Source: Methanoregula sp. (GTDB lineage Archaea; Halobacteriota; Methanomicrobia; Methanomicrobiales; Methanospirillaceae). Taken from it: 64,000 nucleotides of DNA. This document shows positions 1 to 9,863 of this stretch, piece by piece. Positions within the stretch are counted from its first letter, which is position 1. Each line of letters starts with the position of its first letter. The translations under genes and the position numbers were made by a program. The notes beneath the pieces are model-generated. The model saw nothing but the letters and a program-made list of their open reading frames with translations, ran no database searches and was not told the DNA's origin. The DNA lies in NCBI GenBank assembly GCA_030694985.1, contig JAUYTV010000037.1:62001-126000 (forward strand), given 5' to 3'.

Positions 1-300
1 ACCCAGGATCACCAGGATACAATCAAGAAAGCAGAAGATCGTGGATACATGAACGCAGCAAACTGGATCCGCGAGAATGAAAGAGCATACAAGATCGGAT
101 TTGCATGGGGTTTCGAATCAGAGGGCGATGCACCGCAGGGAAACCTTCGGGATATCCCGGTTAGGGAAGCACCTGCACCCAAACGTACAATATCCCGTCC
201 TGCAACCCTGCAACCCCGCTCTGGAAAGAAATCATCCGGCTCAGGCAGCTCCGGCGGAATTATTGCCGGCATCAAAAACTGGCTGGGCAAATATTTTTAA
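1..300 (+). CDS. C-terminal end of a protein starting upstream of the window (TQDHQDTIKKAEDRGYMNAANWIRENERAYKIG...)
   Basis: Frame 1 is open from base 1 to the TAA at 300; the in-frame Met at 49 is internal to a continuous open frame. Confidence 0.6.
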   Translation, partial: TQDHQDTIKKAEDRGYMNAANWIRENERAYKIGFAWGFESEGDAPQGNLRDIPVREAPAPKRTISRPATLQPRSGKKSSGSGSSGGIIAGIKNWLGKYF

Positions 301-537
301 TTATCTTTTCCTTTTTTAGCAACAATCCTTACCGGCACAAAGGATATTGTACGTTTAATAACGAACACAGAAGTATATGCCTGCCTGTGAGGATTGTATC
401 AGTTATTTACCGATCACAAAAGAGAGTGGAACCTGCCGGATCAATGGTGAGACCACACCGGATCGTGAAAGCGAGCGGTGCCCTTCACGCACGTTTATTC
501 CAAAGCCGGTGAAATGATTGATCAGGACAACGATACC

Positions 538-885
538 ATGCCACGGGAACTATCAGAACGAGATATTGAAATCTTAAAAAAACTTGCACCGGAATGTGGC
601 GACCTCACCTGTTCAGGGTCGGGACATCAGTTTCACTCGATACTGCCACCGGTCTCCAACCACTTTTCTGAGGACAGCAATGATTTTATCCAGCGGATAA
701 ACCGTTTGACAGATGAGGAATTAACCTACTTAACCGATATTATTCAAAAGGGAGAAGAGAGCATGGGTTGTCTTCCTGTTGAAGATGTCGAAGCGTTTGT
801 GCAGATCGTGCATGACCGGCTCTCTGAAGAAGTTGCACAGAAGGTCATATCCGCGTACGAATCCGGCTACGAGTGCGAGCATTGA
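538..885 (+). CDS. hypothetical protein, acidic/helical
   Basis: ORF 478..885 (GTG); ATG at 538 (MPRELSERDIEILKKLAPECG...) looks a likelier start. Confidence 0.55.
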   Translation: MPRELSERDIEILKKLAPECGDLTCSGSGHQFHSILPPVSNHFSEDSNDFIQRINRLTDEELTYLTDIIQKGEESMGCLPVEDVEAFVQIVHDRLSEEVAQKVISAYESGYECEH

Positions 886-904
886 CCAGATACACCCTCG
901 TTTT

Positions 905-1372
905 ATGAAAGATTTTAAGACCCTTGTAATCGATCTGCGTGCGTCCACGGTAAAAAAACGCCGGGCTGCCGCAGTGGAACTCGGAAAATCCGGCAATCTT
1001 TCTGCAATTGAGCCGCTTGCCGCTGCCTTTTCAGATCCCCATCCGGCAGTTCGTTCTGATATCGTGCAGGCACTCGGGCGGTTGGGTGATTCAGATGCGG
1101 TACCAATCCTGATAACTGCACTTAGTGATCCTAAACCCGGCATCCGTTGCGCCGCGATCGCTGCACTGGGAAATGTAAAGGACCGGGCTTCAGTAAGTCC
1201 GCTCATTGGCTGTTTACAGGACAAGGATATGACTGTGAGAATCGGTGCGGCTGAAGTGCTGGGGAAATTGGGAGACTGCCGGGCAATTGAACCGCTCATG
1301 TCCCTTGAAAGAGACCGGTTCTCTGATGTAAAAGAAGCTGCGGGTGATGCAATCCGGCGACTCGGAAAATAA
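905..1372 (+). CDS. HEAT-repeat (PBS lyase-like) protein
   Basis: Repeats such as AVRSDIVQALGRLGDSDAVPILITALSDPKPGIRCAAIAALGNVKDRASVSPLIGCLQD. Confidence 0.8.
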   Translation: MKDFKTLVIDLRASTVKKRRAAAVELGKSGNLSAIEPLAAAFSDPHPAVRSDIVQALGRLGDSDAVPILITALSDPKPGIRCAAIAALGNVKDRASVSPLIGCLQDKDMTVRIGAAEVLGKLGDCRAIEPLMSLERDRFSDVKEAAGDAIRRLGK

Positions 1373-1727
1373 GCAGCTTCACATCATATCCGTGGAAAAC
1401 CCGTTCAATGTTGCTCCTTCCGGATGCCTGAACGTCCCTTATATTACCCCGACAACGTGACCTGTATAATGATCTGACAGGAGCAAAATTACCGGAATAC
1501 AATAAAGTCACCGTTTGAAAGAAAGAAGGCAAACAGGTACCGGTTGGGTGCCCATCGATGTACAGATCGATGTGCAGAAATAAGAATTCAGGAAATGACA
1601 GGGCTGAACATTTACACAAATGTTAAATATTTTTTAAGAGATTTTATTGTAACCGGCAATGTATCCTCATCAGCGATTTTCGTTCCGGCTGATCCAGGGA
1701 TACCCCGGAAAATCTGGGGGCATTTGT

Positions 1728-3425
1728 ATGAACAAGAACAGCATTTTTCTGACAGGAATCATCATTCTTTTCCTCTTAAGTATGGCAGTACCGGTCTCTG
1801 GCACCATGGCCACGGCAACCGGGAGCGGTGTCAGCAGGGGAGATTACAACACGCTGGCTATCCTTGAAGCCAAGGACACATTCAAGAAATCTGAAGGATC
1901 GCAATATGTAACCCCATGGGTGAGTATTGCCCCAGGATCCGAGATAGCATGCAATGGCGGAACAACACTCTCATATCGCTACCGCCTCCTTGCACCGGAT
2001 GGAACAAATCACGACCAAGTCATGTACCAGAACTCGTATAATGCCGGAAACGGCCTGTTGCTGAGTGCAAACGGTCACTTCTTCACAAAGAACAATGCTG
2101 TGAAGTGGTTGAAGGTCAGCGATCTCATCAACGCTGCCAACAAGAAGGGATTTGCCTGGCAGGGTCCCTGGACCATGGAATATTATTTTGGGGATTATGA
2201 CTGCACGAAATACGATTACACCGGTTATAATCTCGTGGGTACCAAGACGTTCACCCTCGTAGATGATTCGGTTGCAGCAACACCTGCTGGGGTAACAACC
2301 GCAGCCACTACAACGGCTCCAAAGCCAGTAACCACCGCAGCCTCCGGGCAGGTCCCCAAGGTCGTCGATTATGGGGTATCAGCAAACGGTGTCGGTTCCA
2401 AGAAGACCATCTGGGGCACTGGCGATTCAGGTCAGAACCTGGTTGCATGGATAAAAATCTCTCCCGGCAGCGAGATCTCAGGGGGCCAGGAGCGGTATAC
2501 CGTACGGTACCGGCTGATAAAACCGGATGGAACAGCATATTATGACAACTTAAACAGGGGTAATGCCATATCATTCAATCCCGATGGTTCAGCTGATATG
2601 ATCCAGTACCCGGTATCGGAATTCCTCGCATATCCCGGCAACTGGAAGGTAGAGTATTACATCTATGATGCTTCCACCGGGACAACAACCCTGGCAAATA
2701 CACAGGGTTTTACTATCATATCCGGTGCAGGAACCGCGACACCGACAACGGTTGCGACAACTAGGGTTACTGCCGTACCAACACAGCAGACCCGGACTAC
2801 AACCGTTTCTACACCCGGAGTAACGCAGTCATTGACGCAGTTTTCGACATGTTCCGGCACCGGGACATCGGTCTATGCAGAAGACCGCACCATGCAGCAG
2901 GGATCCACTGTGAAGATCCCTATTATGGTCTGTAATGCAAACGACCTTGCCAACATGGACCTTACAGTGAACTATGATACGTCGATCCTTAAGTTCAGAA
3001 CTGCGGAGAAAGGTGGACTTAACGCAAACTCACTCTTTGAGAGCAACGAGGCAAACCCGGGGACCATAATGATCTCGTTTGCCTCATCCACCGGTTCTTC
3101 GGGGTCAGCGTCGATCGCCATACTGACCTTTGATGTAATCGGATCAAACGGCTCGAGCTCTCCAATAAAAATTACTGTAAAGACCGCAAGCACGAGCTCC
3201 GGGTCAACCATTCCGGTCAGCGTAGCGCAGGGAACATTCACGACCGGCACTCCAGCAAAGGTCACGTTTGACGGAGGACCGGTGACATCTCGCGATGCCC
3301 TTGCAGCCCTCCAGATGGCAGTCGGGAAGATCCCGATAGACATGAAATACGATGTGACCAAGGACGGTTCGGTCAATTCAGGAGATGCCCGGGCTATCCT
3401 GAAAATTGCGGTGAGTTCACAGTGA
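1728..3425 (+). CDS. secreted cohesin- and dockerin-domain protein with two N-terminal related beta-type domains and Thr-rich linkers
   Basis: Signal peptide MNKNSIFLTGIIILFLLSMAVPVSG; cohesin-like SVYAEDRTMQQGSTVKIPIMVCNANDLANMDLTVNYDTSILKF; dockerin-like KYDVTKDGSVNSGDARAILKIA at the C-terminus. Confidence 0.8.
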   Translation: MNKNSIFLTGIIILFLLSMAVPVSGTMATATGSGVSRGDYNTLAILEAKDTFKKSEGSQYVTPWVSIAPGSEIACNGGTTLSYRYRLLAPDGTNHDQVMYQNSYNAGNGLLLSANGHFFTKNNAVKWLKVSDLINAANKKGFAWQGPWTMEYYFGDYDCTKYDYTGYNLVGTKTFTLVDDSVAATPAGVTTAATTTAPKPVTTAASGQVPKVVDYGVSANGVGSKKTIWGTGDSGQNLVAWIKISPGSEISGGQERYTVRYRLIKPDGTAYYDNLNRGNAISFNPDGSADMIQYPVSEFLAYPGNWKVEYYIYDASTGTTTLANTQGFTIISGAGTATPTTVATTRVTAVPTQQTRTTTVSTPGVTQSLTQFSTCSGTGTSVYAEDRTMQQGSTVKIPIMVCNANDLANMDLTVNYDTSILKFRTAEKGGLNANSLFESNEANPGTIMISFASSTGSSGSASIAILTFDVIGSNGSSSPIKITVKTASTSSGSTIPVSVAQGTFTTGTPAKVTFDGGPVTSRDALAALQMAVGKIPIDMKYDVTKDGSVNSGDARAILKIAVSSQ

Positions 3426-3438
3426 GGTTGTGATAACA

Positions 3439-3975
3439 ATGAAGAAACTCTCAATTATTTTCCTCGCCCTGATGGGACTTTTACTCATCGGCACGGCAAG
3501 TGCAGCGGCAGTCATAGTAACCATCCCTTCAGGTTCAGTAGGAGCCGGGGCCAAAGCGACCATCCCGGTGACAGTCTCCGGGGCGTCAAATCTTGGCGCT
3601 ATGGATCTCACGATCACGTATGATCCGGCAATCCTGAAATTCTCACAAGCCAATCTTGGGGATCTCTCGACCAATGGCATTGTGGAAGGAAACGAGATCC
3701 AGCCCGGCACTGCCAAGATCAGTTTTGCCGATACGAAAGGAATTTCGGGTAGCGGGACAATCCTCACGGTCACATTCGATGTAGTGGGTGCAAAAGGTGC
3801 ATCAACAGCCTTGAATGCAGGAGCCAAAGCATACGGACTTGACCTAAAAGACATTCCTACGACTGCACAAGGAGGTACTATCACCGTTTCCCAACCCAAG
3901 TCCGGCATTGAAACATTAGTCATTCTCCTTGCTATCGGTCTTGGGACGATTGTCTTTGCCAAAAGAAAGAACTGA
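3439..3975 (+). CDS. cohesin-domain protein with signal peptide and C-terminal membrane anchor
   Basis: MKKLSIIFLALMGLLLIGTASA signal; cohesin-like GAGAKATIPVTVSGASNLGAMDLTITYDPAILKF; C-terminal TM IETLVILLAIGLGTIVFAKRKN. Confidence 0.8.
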   Translation: MKKLSIIFLALMGLLLIGTASAAAVIVTIPSGSVGAGAKATIPVTVSGASNLGAMDLTITYDPAILKFSQANLGDLSTNGIVEGNEIQPGTAKISFADTKGISGSGTILTVTFDVVGAKGASTALNAGAKAYGLDLKDIPTTAQGGTITVSQPKSGIETLVILLAIGLGTIVFAKRKN

Positions 3976-4186
3976 ATATTCTTTCCTCTTTTTCATTTCA
4001 TTATAACCCCATCATGATCCCGCCAGTACACCTACCAAAGAGAACCTCTCTTTGAACATACAACACGATGGAAGATGGTAATCGGTGCAATCGCGGGACA
4101 CAAATTCAGCACAGAAAGGATCAGACTAACTGCTTTAGTTTGTCCAGCTGCATGAGAAACGCAATGTCGAAGTTGAAAAACTCTAA

Positions 4187-4420
4187 ATGGGGATGAAACG
4201 GGGGCTCACACTTGCCCGGGCCTTTGTCAATAACCCCGATCAGTCTCCAGTACTTTGCACCGGCCATCCTGCCGCTCACTCACCTCGTTGCCATCATGCG
4301 GATGTTCACGCTCCCTGCGTTTTTAGTTACAATCCTTCTGCATCTCGCATGGATTATGGCAGCGACTGCGATTTTTTTTGTATTGTGGCAATTAACCTGA
4401 TGAGGAAAAGACTGAACGTG
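4187..4420 (+). pseudogene. remnant of an ABC-2-type permease C-terminus, frameshifted
   Basis: TPISLQYFAPAILPLTHLVAIMRMFTLPAFLVTILLHLAWIMAATAIFFVL in one frame continuing as AINLMRKRLNV in another. Confidence 0.4.
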
Positions 4421-4427
4421 TGTTCTT

Positions 4428-4979
4428 TTAATTCCGGATAATCCTCATCACATACAGGTACTCATCCTCAATTTTTTGTTTTAGTACAACATCGGATTTG
4501 AATCCCTGGCGGGAAAATAAATCACTTACTTCCGCAAGCCCCGTGAGCGATGAGATCAAGAGCAGGATCCTTCCCTCCGGTGCAAGCACACGTCCCACTT
4601 CAGCAGCAAACCGCTCAATCACCACCCTTCCTGTATCACCGCCATCCAGTGCATATTCAAGCCAGTCATCGATCCGCTCTTCTGGTTGTGTGGGAAGATA
4701 GGGGGGGTTGAAGAGGATTAACGAAAATGTGCCCCGGATGCCGGCAAAGAGATCGCTTTGCACCACGTTTACACCAGAACAACTGGCACAAAGTGCAGCG
4801 TGAGGATTGATGTCTGTGGCAACAACATCAGATACCTTTGCCAGCTCACTAGAGATGAGTCCGGAACCGGTCCCGATTTCCAGTACCCGATCAGAAGGTT
4901 TTACTTCTTTTTTCGCCGCATCGAGCAGGAGGTACGTATCGGCTTCTGGCTGGTATACCTGCGCTGGATCGTGTGACAT
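4428..4979 (-). CDS. HemK/PrmC-related class I SAM-dependent methyltransferase
   Basis: VLEIGTGSGLISSELA and NPPYLP motifs. Confidence 0.85.
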   Translation of the reverse strand: MSHDPAQVYQPEADTYLLLDAAKKEVKPSDRVLEIGTGSGLISSELAKVSDVVATDINPHAALCASCSGVNVVQSDLFAGIRGTFSLILFNPPYLPTQPEERIDDWLEYALDGGDTGRVVIERFAAEVGRVLAPEGRILLLISSLTGLAEVSDLFSRQGFKSDVVLKQKIEDEYLYVMRIIRN

Positions 4980-5229
4980 GCAATAATGCTCGTACTATGG
5001 TATGTGCTCTGTGTCTAAATCATAAGATCCTAACAAAACATCCACCGGGACTTTTTGCCGATGAAATCCGTAAATTACCGGCAATAGGGATCGGGCATTG
5101 TTTTCATACCCTGATATACGCGGATGTGATCTTCTGCAAATAAAATTTTTATAAGGATGAGTTTCTGCGATCGAAAAAAGAGTATCCGGGTTTTTCCGGT
5201 TAAACGAAATTTTAAAAAAGTGGTATTCC

Positions 5230-5625
5230 TTATGGCTTCTTGCGGTAAGCCAGCTCTTTTACCGATTTAACAGGATACTGAGTTTTCTTTCCCTCTGAAT
5301 TTTGAAAGTCGTCCAGCTCGTTTATCGATTTCCTGCTATCCTTGGGTTTTGTCCCTGTTGTTTCCTGAGGCTCTAATAAACTTTTCATGGTACCCCAGAA
5401 TACCATACCAAATCCGATTACTGCAAGAAGGATAACCGGGGCTTTGGCAATGACCATTTTTACCGCAGGGTTATAGCTGATGCCAGGAATAAGGGCATTA
5501 CCATACTGGGTTAGTAATGAGTCAACCAGCGGGAAATAAAGAAACTCTCCTGGGAGCAGAAACCCGATTATTCCTGCAACCAGTGCAACCAAACCGACCC
5601 CTGTGATAAGACGTGCCAGACCCAT
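5230..5625 (-). CDS. hypothetical membrane protein
   Basis: 131-aa ORF with two hydrophobic segments. Confidence 0.6.
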   Translation of the reverse strand: MGLARLITGVGLVALVAGIIGFLLPGEFLYFPLVDSLLTQYGNALIPGISYNPAVKMVIAKAPVILLAVIGFGMVFWGTMKSLLEPQETTGTKPKDSRKSINELDDFQNSEGKKTQYPVKSVKELAYRKKP

Positions 5626-6087
5626 ATCGTCACCAATGGTTGATTATTTGTCACAGGAAAAATATATTGCTTCTTATCGATTGGGGACCCGCGTGACAAT
5701 GGTAAAATGACATGGATTATTACCCCAGAATCCCTGACAGAAACCCGATAGATTTGTTGGAGTACGTGAGGCAAAAAGGAATCCCCCCCGTAAGTAACTA
5801 TAGTTCAGGACATATTTTCTCTGAGTACTAACACAAAATGCATTGGTTTTTTCGTATAATACTGGCGGGGTTAACCGGTAATTGTCATTTAGCTTTTTTG
5901 ACCTTTGAGACATCCAATCCTATTCATCCAAATTTTCGATAAATCTGGAGGAGTCTACTTTTCTGATCTACTGGCAACAGGCACCGCTCATGTCATAAAC
6001 TCACCGGCAGTTAAAATCAAAAAAGTCATAAATTTTATCCTCAAAACACCAAACTGGCATGGGGAGTCGTCAGCACACGAAAAAAAT

Positions 6088-7314
6088 ATGCGCACACAGG
6101 CAGAGCAGGCACAGGAAGGAACAATCACGCCGCAGATGAAAGGCGTTGCCCGGACCGAGGGCATAGACCCTCAAGTACTCCGCGAAGGAATCGCTGCAGG
6201 AAGTGCTGTGATCATGCAACGCGGTACACGGTATACCGGCATAGGAAAAGGCCTGTCAACCAAGGTCAATGTCAATCTCGGCACATCATCTACTAAGGTT
6301 TGCCTGGACGACGAGATACAAAAAGCCACCATTGCTGAAAAATTCGGGGCTGACACCATCAGCGATCTCTCAATGGGCGGGGATATCAACGCGATACGAA
6401 AAGAGATTTTTTCTCACACCACACTTCCCATCACCACTGTTCCCATCTACCAGTCTGTAGTAGAAAATGGCCTGAAGCGGATGACTGCTGAAAACATCAT
6501 GGAAACGTTCAGGATGCAGGCGGGACAGGGCATCAGTTCGGTGGTCCTCCACTGTGTCAGCCGCGAGATGCTTTACGAACTTAAGAAGAGGAAACGGCTG
6601 CTTGGCATGGTCTCAAAAGGCGGCTCTATAACCAGTGCGTTCATGCTGATGAACCAGTGTGAAAATCCGTTCATCGAGCATTTCGATGAAGTAATCTCCC
6701 TCTGCAGAAAGCATGATATCGTTCTATCGCTGGGCAACACCGCCCGCAGCGGATGCATTCATGATCGAAGGGATCGTATGCAGCTTGCCGAGATCCGGCA
6801 GAATGTCGAGCTCGCACACCGTGCCCGTGCTGCGGGTGTGCAGGTGATCATTGAAGGAGCCGGCGGGCATATCCGCAGCGATCGTATCGCACCGATGGTA
6901 AAATATTACAAGAAGAAGTCTGTGTTCCCGCTCTTTGTTGCAGGACCGTTGCCCACCGATGTTGCAGTTGGCTACGACCATATTGCCGGAGCTGCCGGAG
7001 CCAGTATTGCAAGCGCTGCCGGGGCAGATTACCTCTGTTACATCACGCCTGCTGAGCATCTCGGTCTACCGGGTCCTGCTGCAGTAAAAGAGGGCCTGAT
7101 TGCGTTTCGGATCGCTGCACATATCGGCGACACTGTAAAGTATGGCAAAGATGCAGAGGACACAAAGATTGCCCAGCTGAGAGCGGCTCTTGACCGTGAA
7201 GGCCAGATCTGCTGTTCCATGGATCCGGAGCGGGCCCGGGAATTGTCTGATGGTGATGCTGAGTGTACCATGTGTGGCGAGTTCTGCGCAATCAAGATCA
7301 TGCGGGAGTTCTGA
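6088..7314 (+). CDS. thiC: phosphomethylpyrimidine synthase ThiC family
   Basis: GADTISDLSMGGDINAIRKEI, GNTARSGCIHDRRD, C-terminal CTMCGEFCAIK cluster motif; ATG at 6088 preferred over the ORF-track start. Confidence 0.9.
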   Translation: MRTQAEQAQEGTITPQMKGVARTEGIDPQVLREGIAAGSAVIMQRGTRYTGIGKGLSTKVNVNLGTSSTKVCLDDEIQKATIAEKFGADTISDLSMGGDINAIRKEIFSHTTLPITTVPIYQSVVENGLKRMTAENIMETFRMQAGQGISSVVLHCVSREMLYELKKRKRLLGMVSKGGSITSAFMLMNQCENPFIEHFDEVISLCRKHDIVLSLGNTARSGCIHDRRDRMQLAEIRQNVELAHRARAAGVQVIIEGAGGHIRSDRIAPMVKYYKKKSVFPLFVAGPLPTDVAVGYDHIAGAAGASIASAAGADYLCYITPAEHLGLPGPAAVKEGLIAFRIAAHIGDTVKYGKDAEDTKIAQLRAALDREGQICCSMDPERARELSDGDAECTMCGEFCAIKIMREF

Positions 7315-7371
7315 TTAAAAAACACATTTTTTTATGCTGAATCATCGTGAAAAAATGTTGATATTTCAGCA

Positions 7372-7983
7372 ATGGACTTGCACTTTGTGACTGTATCTCT
7401 AAAAAGTACCTGAAAATGGCGATCCAAGGTCAAAATGGTGTCTGTTTCCCGGAAATGCTGGGCGGTCGACCGGCCAGTTTAGAGGGTTTTTTGAGTCATT
7501 TTTCCGGAAGTTCCTGTTTTGGCCTCTGAATCGGGAACCGGCTATTTTAGAGAGAGAAAAACCGGCCTGTTTGGAGCTGTTTGGAGAGAGGATCGGATGG
7601 AAAGTCAGGTTAACTACAGGAAGGGGTGTAAAAGAGCCTGAATCGGTGATATGATTTTTAGTTTTGATTTTTAGCTATGGACCTGAACCCTATGACTGTA
7701 TCTCGAAAAGTTGCTGAAAAGGGGTGATCCAAGGTCAAAATGGAGTCCATTTGCCGGAAATGCCAAACGGTCGACCGGCCTGTATAGAGGGTTTTTGGAG
7801 TTGTTTTTCCGAATGTTACTGTTTTGGGCTCTGATTCTGGAACCGGCTGATTTATGGCGGGAAAAACCGGCCTGTTTGGAGCTGTTTGGAGAGAGGATCG
7901 GATGGAAAGTCGGGTTAACTACAGGAAGGGGTGTAAAAGAGCCTGAATCGGTGATATGATTTTTAGTTTTGATTTTTAGCTAT
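7372..7983. repeat. two tandem ~305-bp imperfect repeat copies (7372-7676, 7677-7981)
   Basis: ATGGACYTG...GACTGTATCTC...GGTCGACCGGCC...CGGCCTGTTTGGAGCTGTTTGGAGAGAGGATCGGATGGAAAGTC...TTTTGATTTTTAGCTATG occurs twice at a spacing of 305. Confidence 0.9.
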
Positions 7984-8155
7984 GAACCTTGTTTTCGCCA
8001 ATTGCTTTTTGATCCACTAAACGCAAAAAAGCCAATCCAATTTTGATCCACCTCATCAAAAGTTCCACCCAACAGTGATATCAAACGAGGTGGGACGTGA
8101 GGTAAACTACGGATGAGAGACCGCAACCAAAAATTTACAAAAGAACTCTGACCTC

Positions 8156-8920
8156 TCAGGCCATATTACTGATCGTTGCGAAATCCTCTAAGTACAGCGC
8201 CTCAGGACGACTCTTTAAGATCTCTTCTGGCAGGGTCGCAATCACCCGCTGCACCCATGCAGGATCGAGTATGCCGGCAGATCCTTTCAGACAGTTACGG
8301 ACAGTCTTTCGCCTGTGCATAAAGAGACTTCGGACAACATCCGCATAGCGCTTCCGATCTTCAATAAAGAAGATGGGATCGCGGGGGAAGATCTTCACCA
8401 CCGTTGAATGCACCTGCGGACGTGGAGAGAAACACTGTGGCGGGAGTTCAAAACACCGCTGCACTGCCGCATAGGTCTGGACCATGATAGATAACCTGCC
8501 ACAGTCCTTGGTGCCGGCTGGTGCAACCATCCGGTCCGCAAACTCGCTCTGGTACATAAGCACCGCGACCCGAAACCCGCACTCGAGCAGGCGGAACGTG
8601 ATCTTCGAACTCGCAGAATAGGGCAGGTTGGATACAGACATTTCAAACGCAGGTAATTCGCACTTTGTGACATCGCCCTGCTGCACGGTAAGCTGACCGC
8701 TCTCAATTTCATCAAAAAAAATGTCAGCGAGTTGCTCACAGAGATTCCTGTCGAGTTCAACTGCGTGGACAATTGCACCCCGTTCCAGCAGGGCACGGGT
8801 AAGTGCCCCGTTGCCGGGCCCGACTTCCAGCACGCGTTTTACTTTAACATCCTCAAGGTCTGCGATCCGCTTTACCGCATTGGGATCGATTAAGAAATGC
8901 TGGTCGTGATAGGCTTTCAT
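8156..8920 (-). CDS. ksgA: 16S rRNA dimethyladenosine transferase (KsgA/Dim1)
   Basis: YHDQHFLIDPNAVKRI, VLEVGPGNGALTRALLERG, SNLPYSASSKITFRLL; start at the ATG overlapping the upstream gene by 4 bp. Confidence 0.9.
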   Translation of the reverse strand: MKAYHDQHFLIDPNAVKRIADLEDVKVKRVLEVGPGNGALTRALLERGAIVHAVELDRNLCEQLADIFFDEIESGQLTVQQGDVTKCELPAFEMSVSNLPYSASSKITFRLLECGFRVAVLMYQSEFADRMVAPAGTKDCGRLSIMVQTYAAVQRCFELPPQCFSPRPQVHSTVVKIFPRDPIFFIEDRKRYADVVRSLFMHRRKTVRNCLKGSAGILDPAWVQRVIATLPEEILKSRPEALYLEDFATISNMA

Positions 8921-9480
8921 CTGGTGGTAAACACGTGGTATTTGGTTTCCTTGACCTCGAGCTCTTCGATGATCCGTGCCTGGATCATCTTCTCCGGGTG
9001 GGGGATCGATTTTATGCGAGCCGATATGTCTGCTAAACTTGCAAACGGTTTCTTGTTGCGCTCTTCTAATATCTCCCACATGAGTTTCTTTCCTATACCC
9101 GGAAGAAGGTGAAGCATATGAAGACGGGGCGTGATCGAGATCGCCTTGTTAAAGAAAGAGACAAAATCTGCCTCCCGCTCCTTGATAATTTCTGCAATGA
9201 TAAACGGAAGTTCGCCGCGGGCAGTAGGTGTGAGTTCCTCATACCCGATCCTGCGCTTTACTCGCTCAATCTTGACCCGTTCGGAATCCCCGATATAGAC
9301 ACGTTCATGAAGCTCGATAAAAACCGAGGGCTTAGGTACCAGTTCAAGAAGCTTGAACTGTTCAAGACCCATTGCCTGCACGATGGGCTCCCGCTTGAAC
9401 TGGGGGCGGGGGTCATCAACATGGCCCTTCATCAGCACATCCAGTACGATCGCATTGACCTCTTTTCTCTCGGCCTTCAT
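8917..9480 (-). CDS. DUF655 family RNA-binding protein
   Basis: Characteristic archaeal DUF655 sequence with HhH-like LHLLPGIGKKLMWEILEERNKKPF, in the rpoF-ksgA context. Confidence 0.85.
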   Translation of the reverse strand: MKAERKEVNAIVLDVLMKGHVDDPRPQFKREPIVQAMGLEQFKLLELVPKPSVFIELHERVYIGDSERVKIERVKRRIGYEELTPTARGELPFIIAEIIKEREADFVSFFNKAISITPRLHMLHLLPGIGKKLMWEILEERNKKPFASLADISARIKSIPHPEKMIQARIIEELEVKETKYHVFTTR

Positions 9481-9491
9481 AAAACCACACC

Positions 9492-9854
9492 TCAGAAGTG
9501 TGTCATCACCAATTCGATGATATTGTCGACTTCTTCAGGAGAGAGCGTGAACCGCTCTTTAGCATAGATCGCCCTGACTTCATCGCGGGTCTTTGGCATG
9601 ATATTGGCAATGCGATAGGCGATCTCCGGCTTCATCTTTTCCAGTTTAATGAGATCAGCTACGAGTGCCTCGGATTTTTCCGGCGTATTCTTTGTCAGCT
9701 TATTCGCATGCTCAATACATCGCCGGAACTCATATGACATCTCCTTTTCAGTGGCAATCCGTTCCGACTCCACCCCTAAAAGGACTCCACGCATCGCAGG
9801 AAGCGTAACCTTCTCTTCGCTAATTATACCCTTAACTTTCATGCCAATCACCAA
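9492..9854 (-). CDS. rpoF: DNA-directed RNA polymerase subunit F (Rpb4-like)
   Basis: Sequence and archaeal neighbourhood L21e-rpoF-DUF655-ksgA. Confidence 0.85.
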   Translation of the reverse strand: MVIGMKVKGIISEEKVTLPAMRGVLLGVESERIATEKEMSYEFRRCIEHANKLTKNTPEKSEALVADLIKLEKMKPEIAYRIANIMPKTRDEVRAIYAKERFTLSPEEVDNIIELVMTHF

Positions 9855-9863
9855 AGATTGAGT

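Noticed and set aside
3417-3962. 181-aa minus-strand ORF
   Set aside because: Antisense to the cohesin gene; shadow ORF without recognisable features.
5640-5905. Small ORFs in the spacer before thiC and a possible TPP riboswitch
   Set aside because: No recognisable protein similarity and no clear THI-box core was found by eye.
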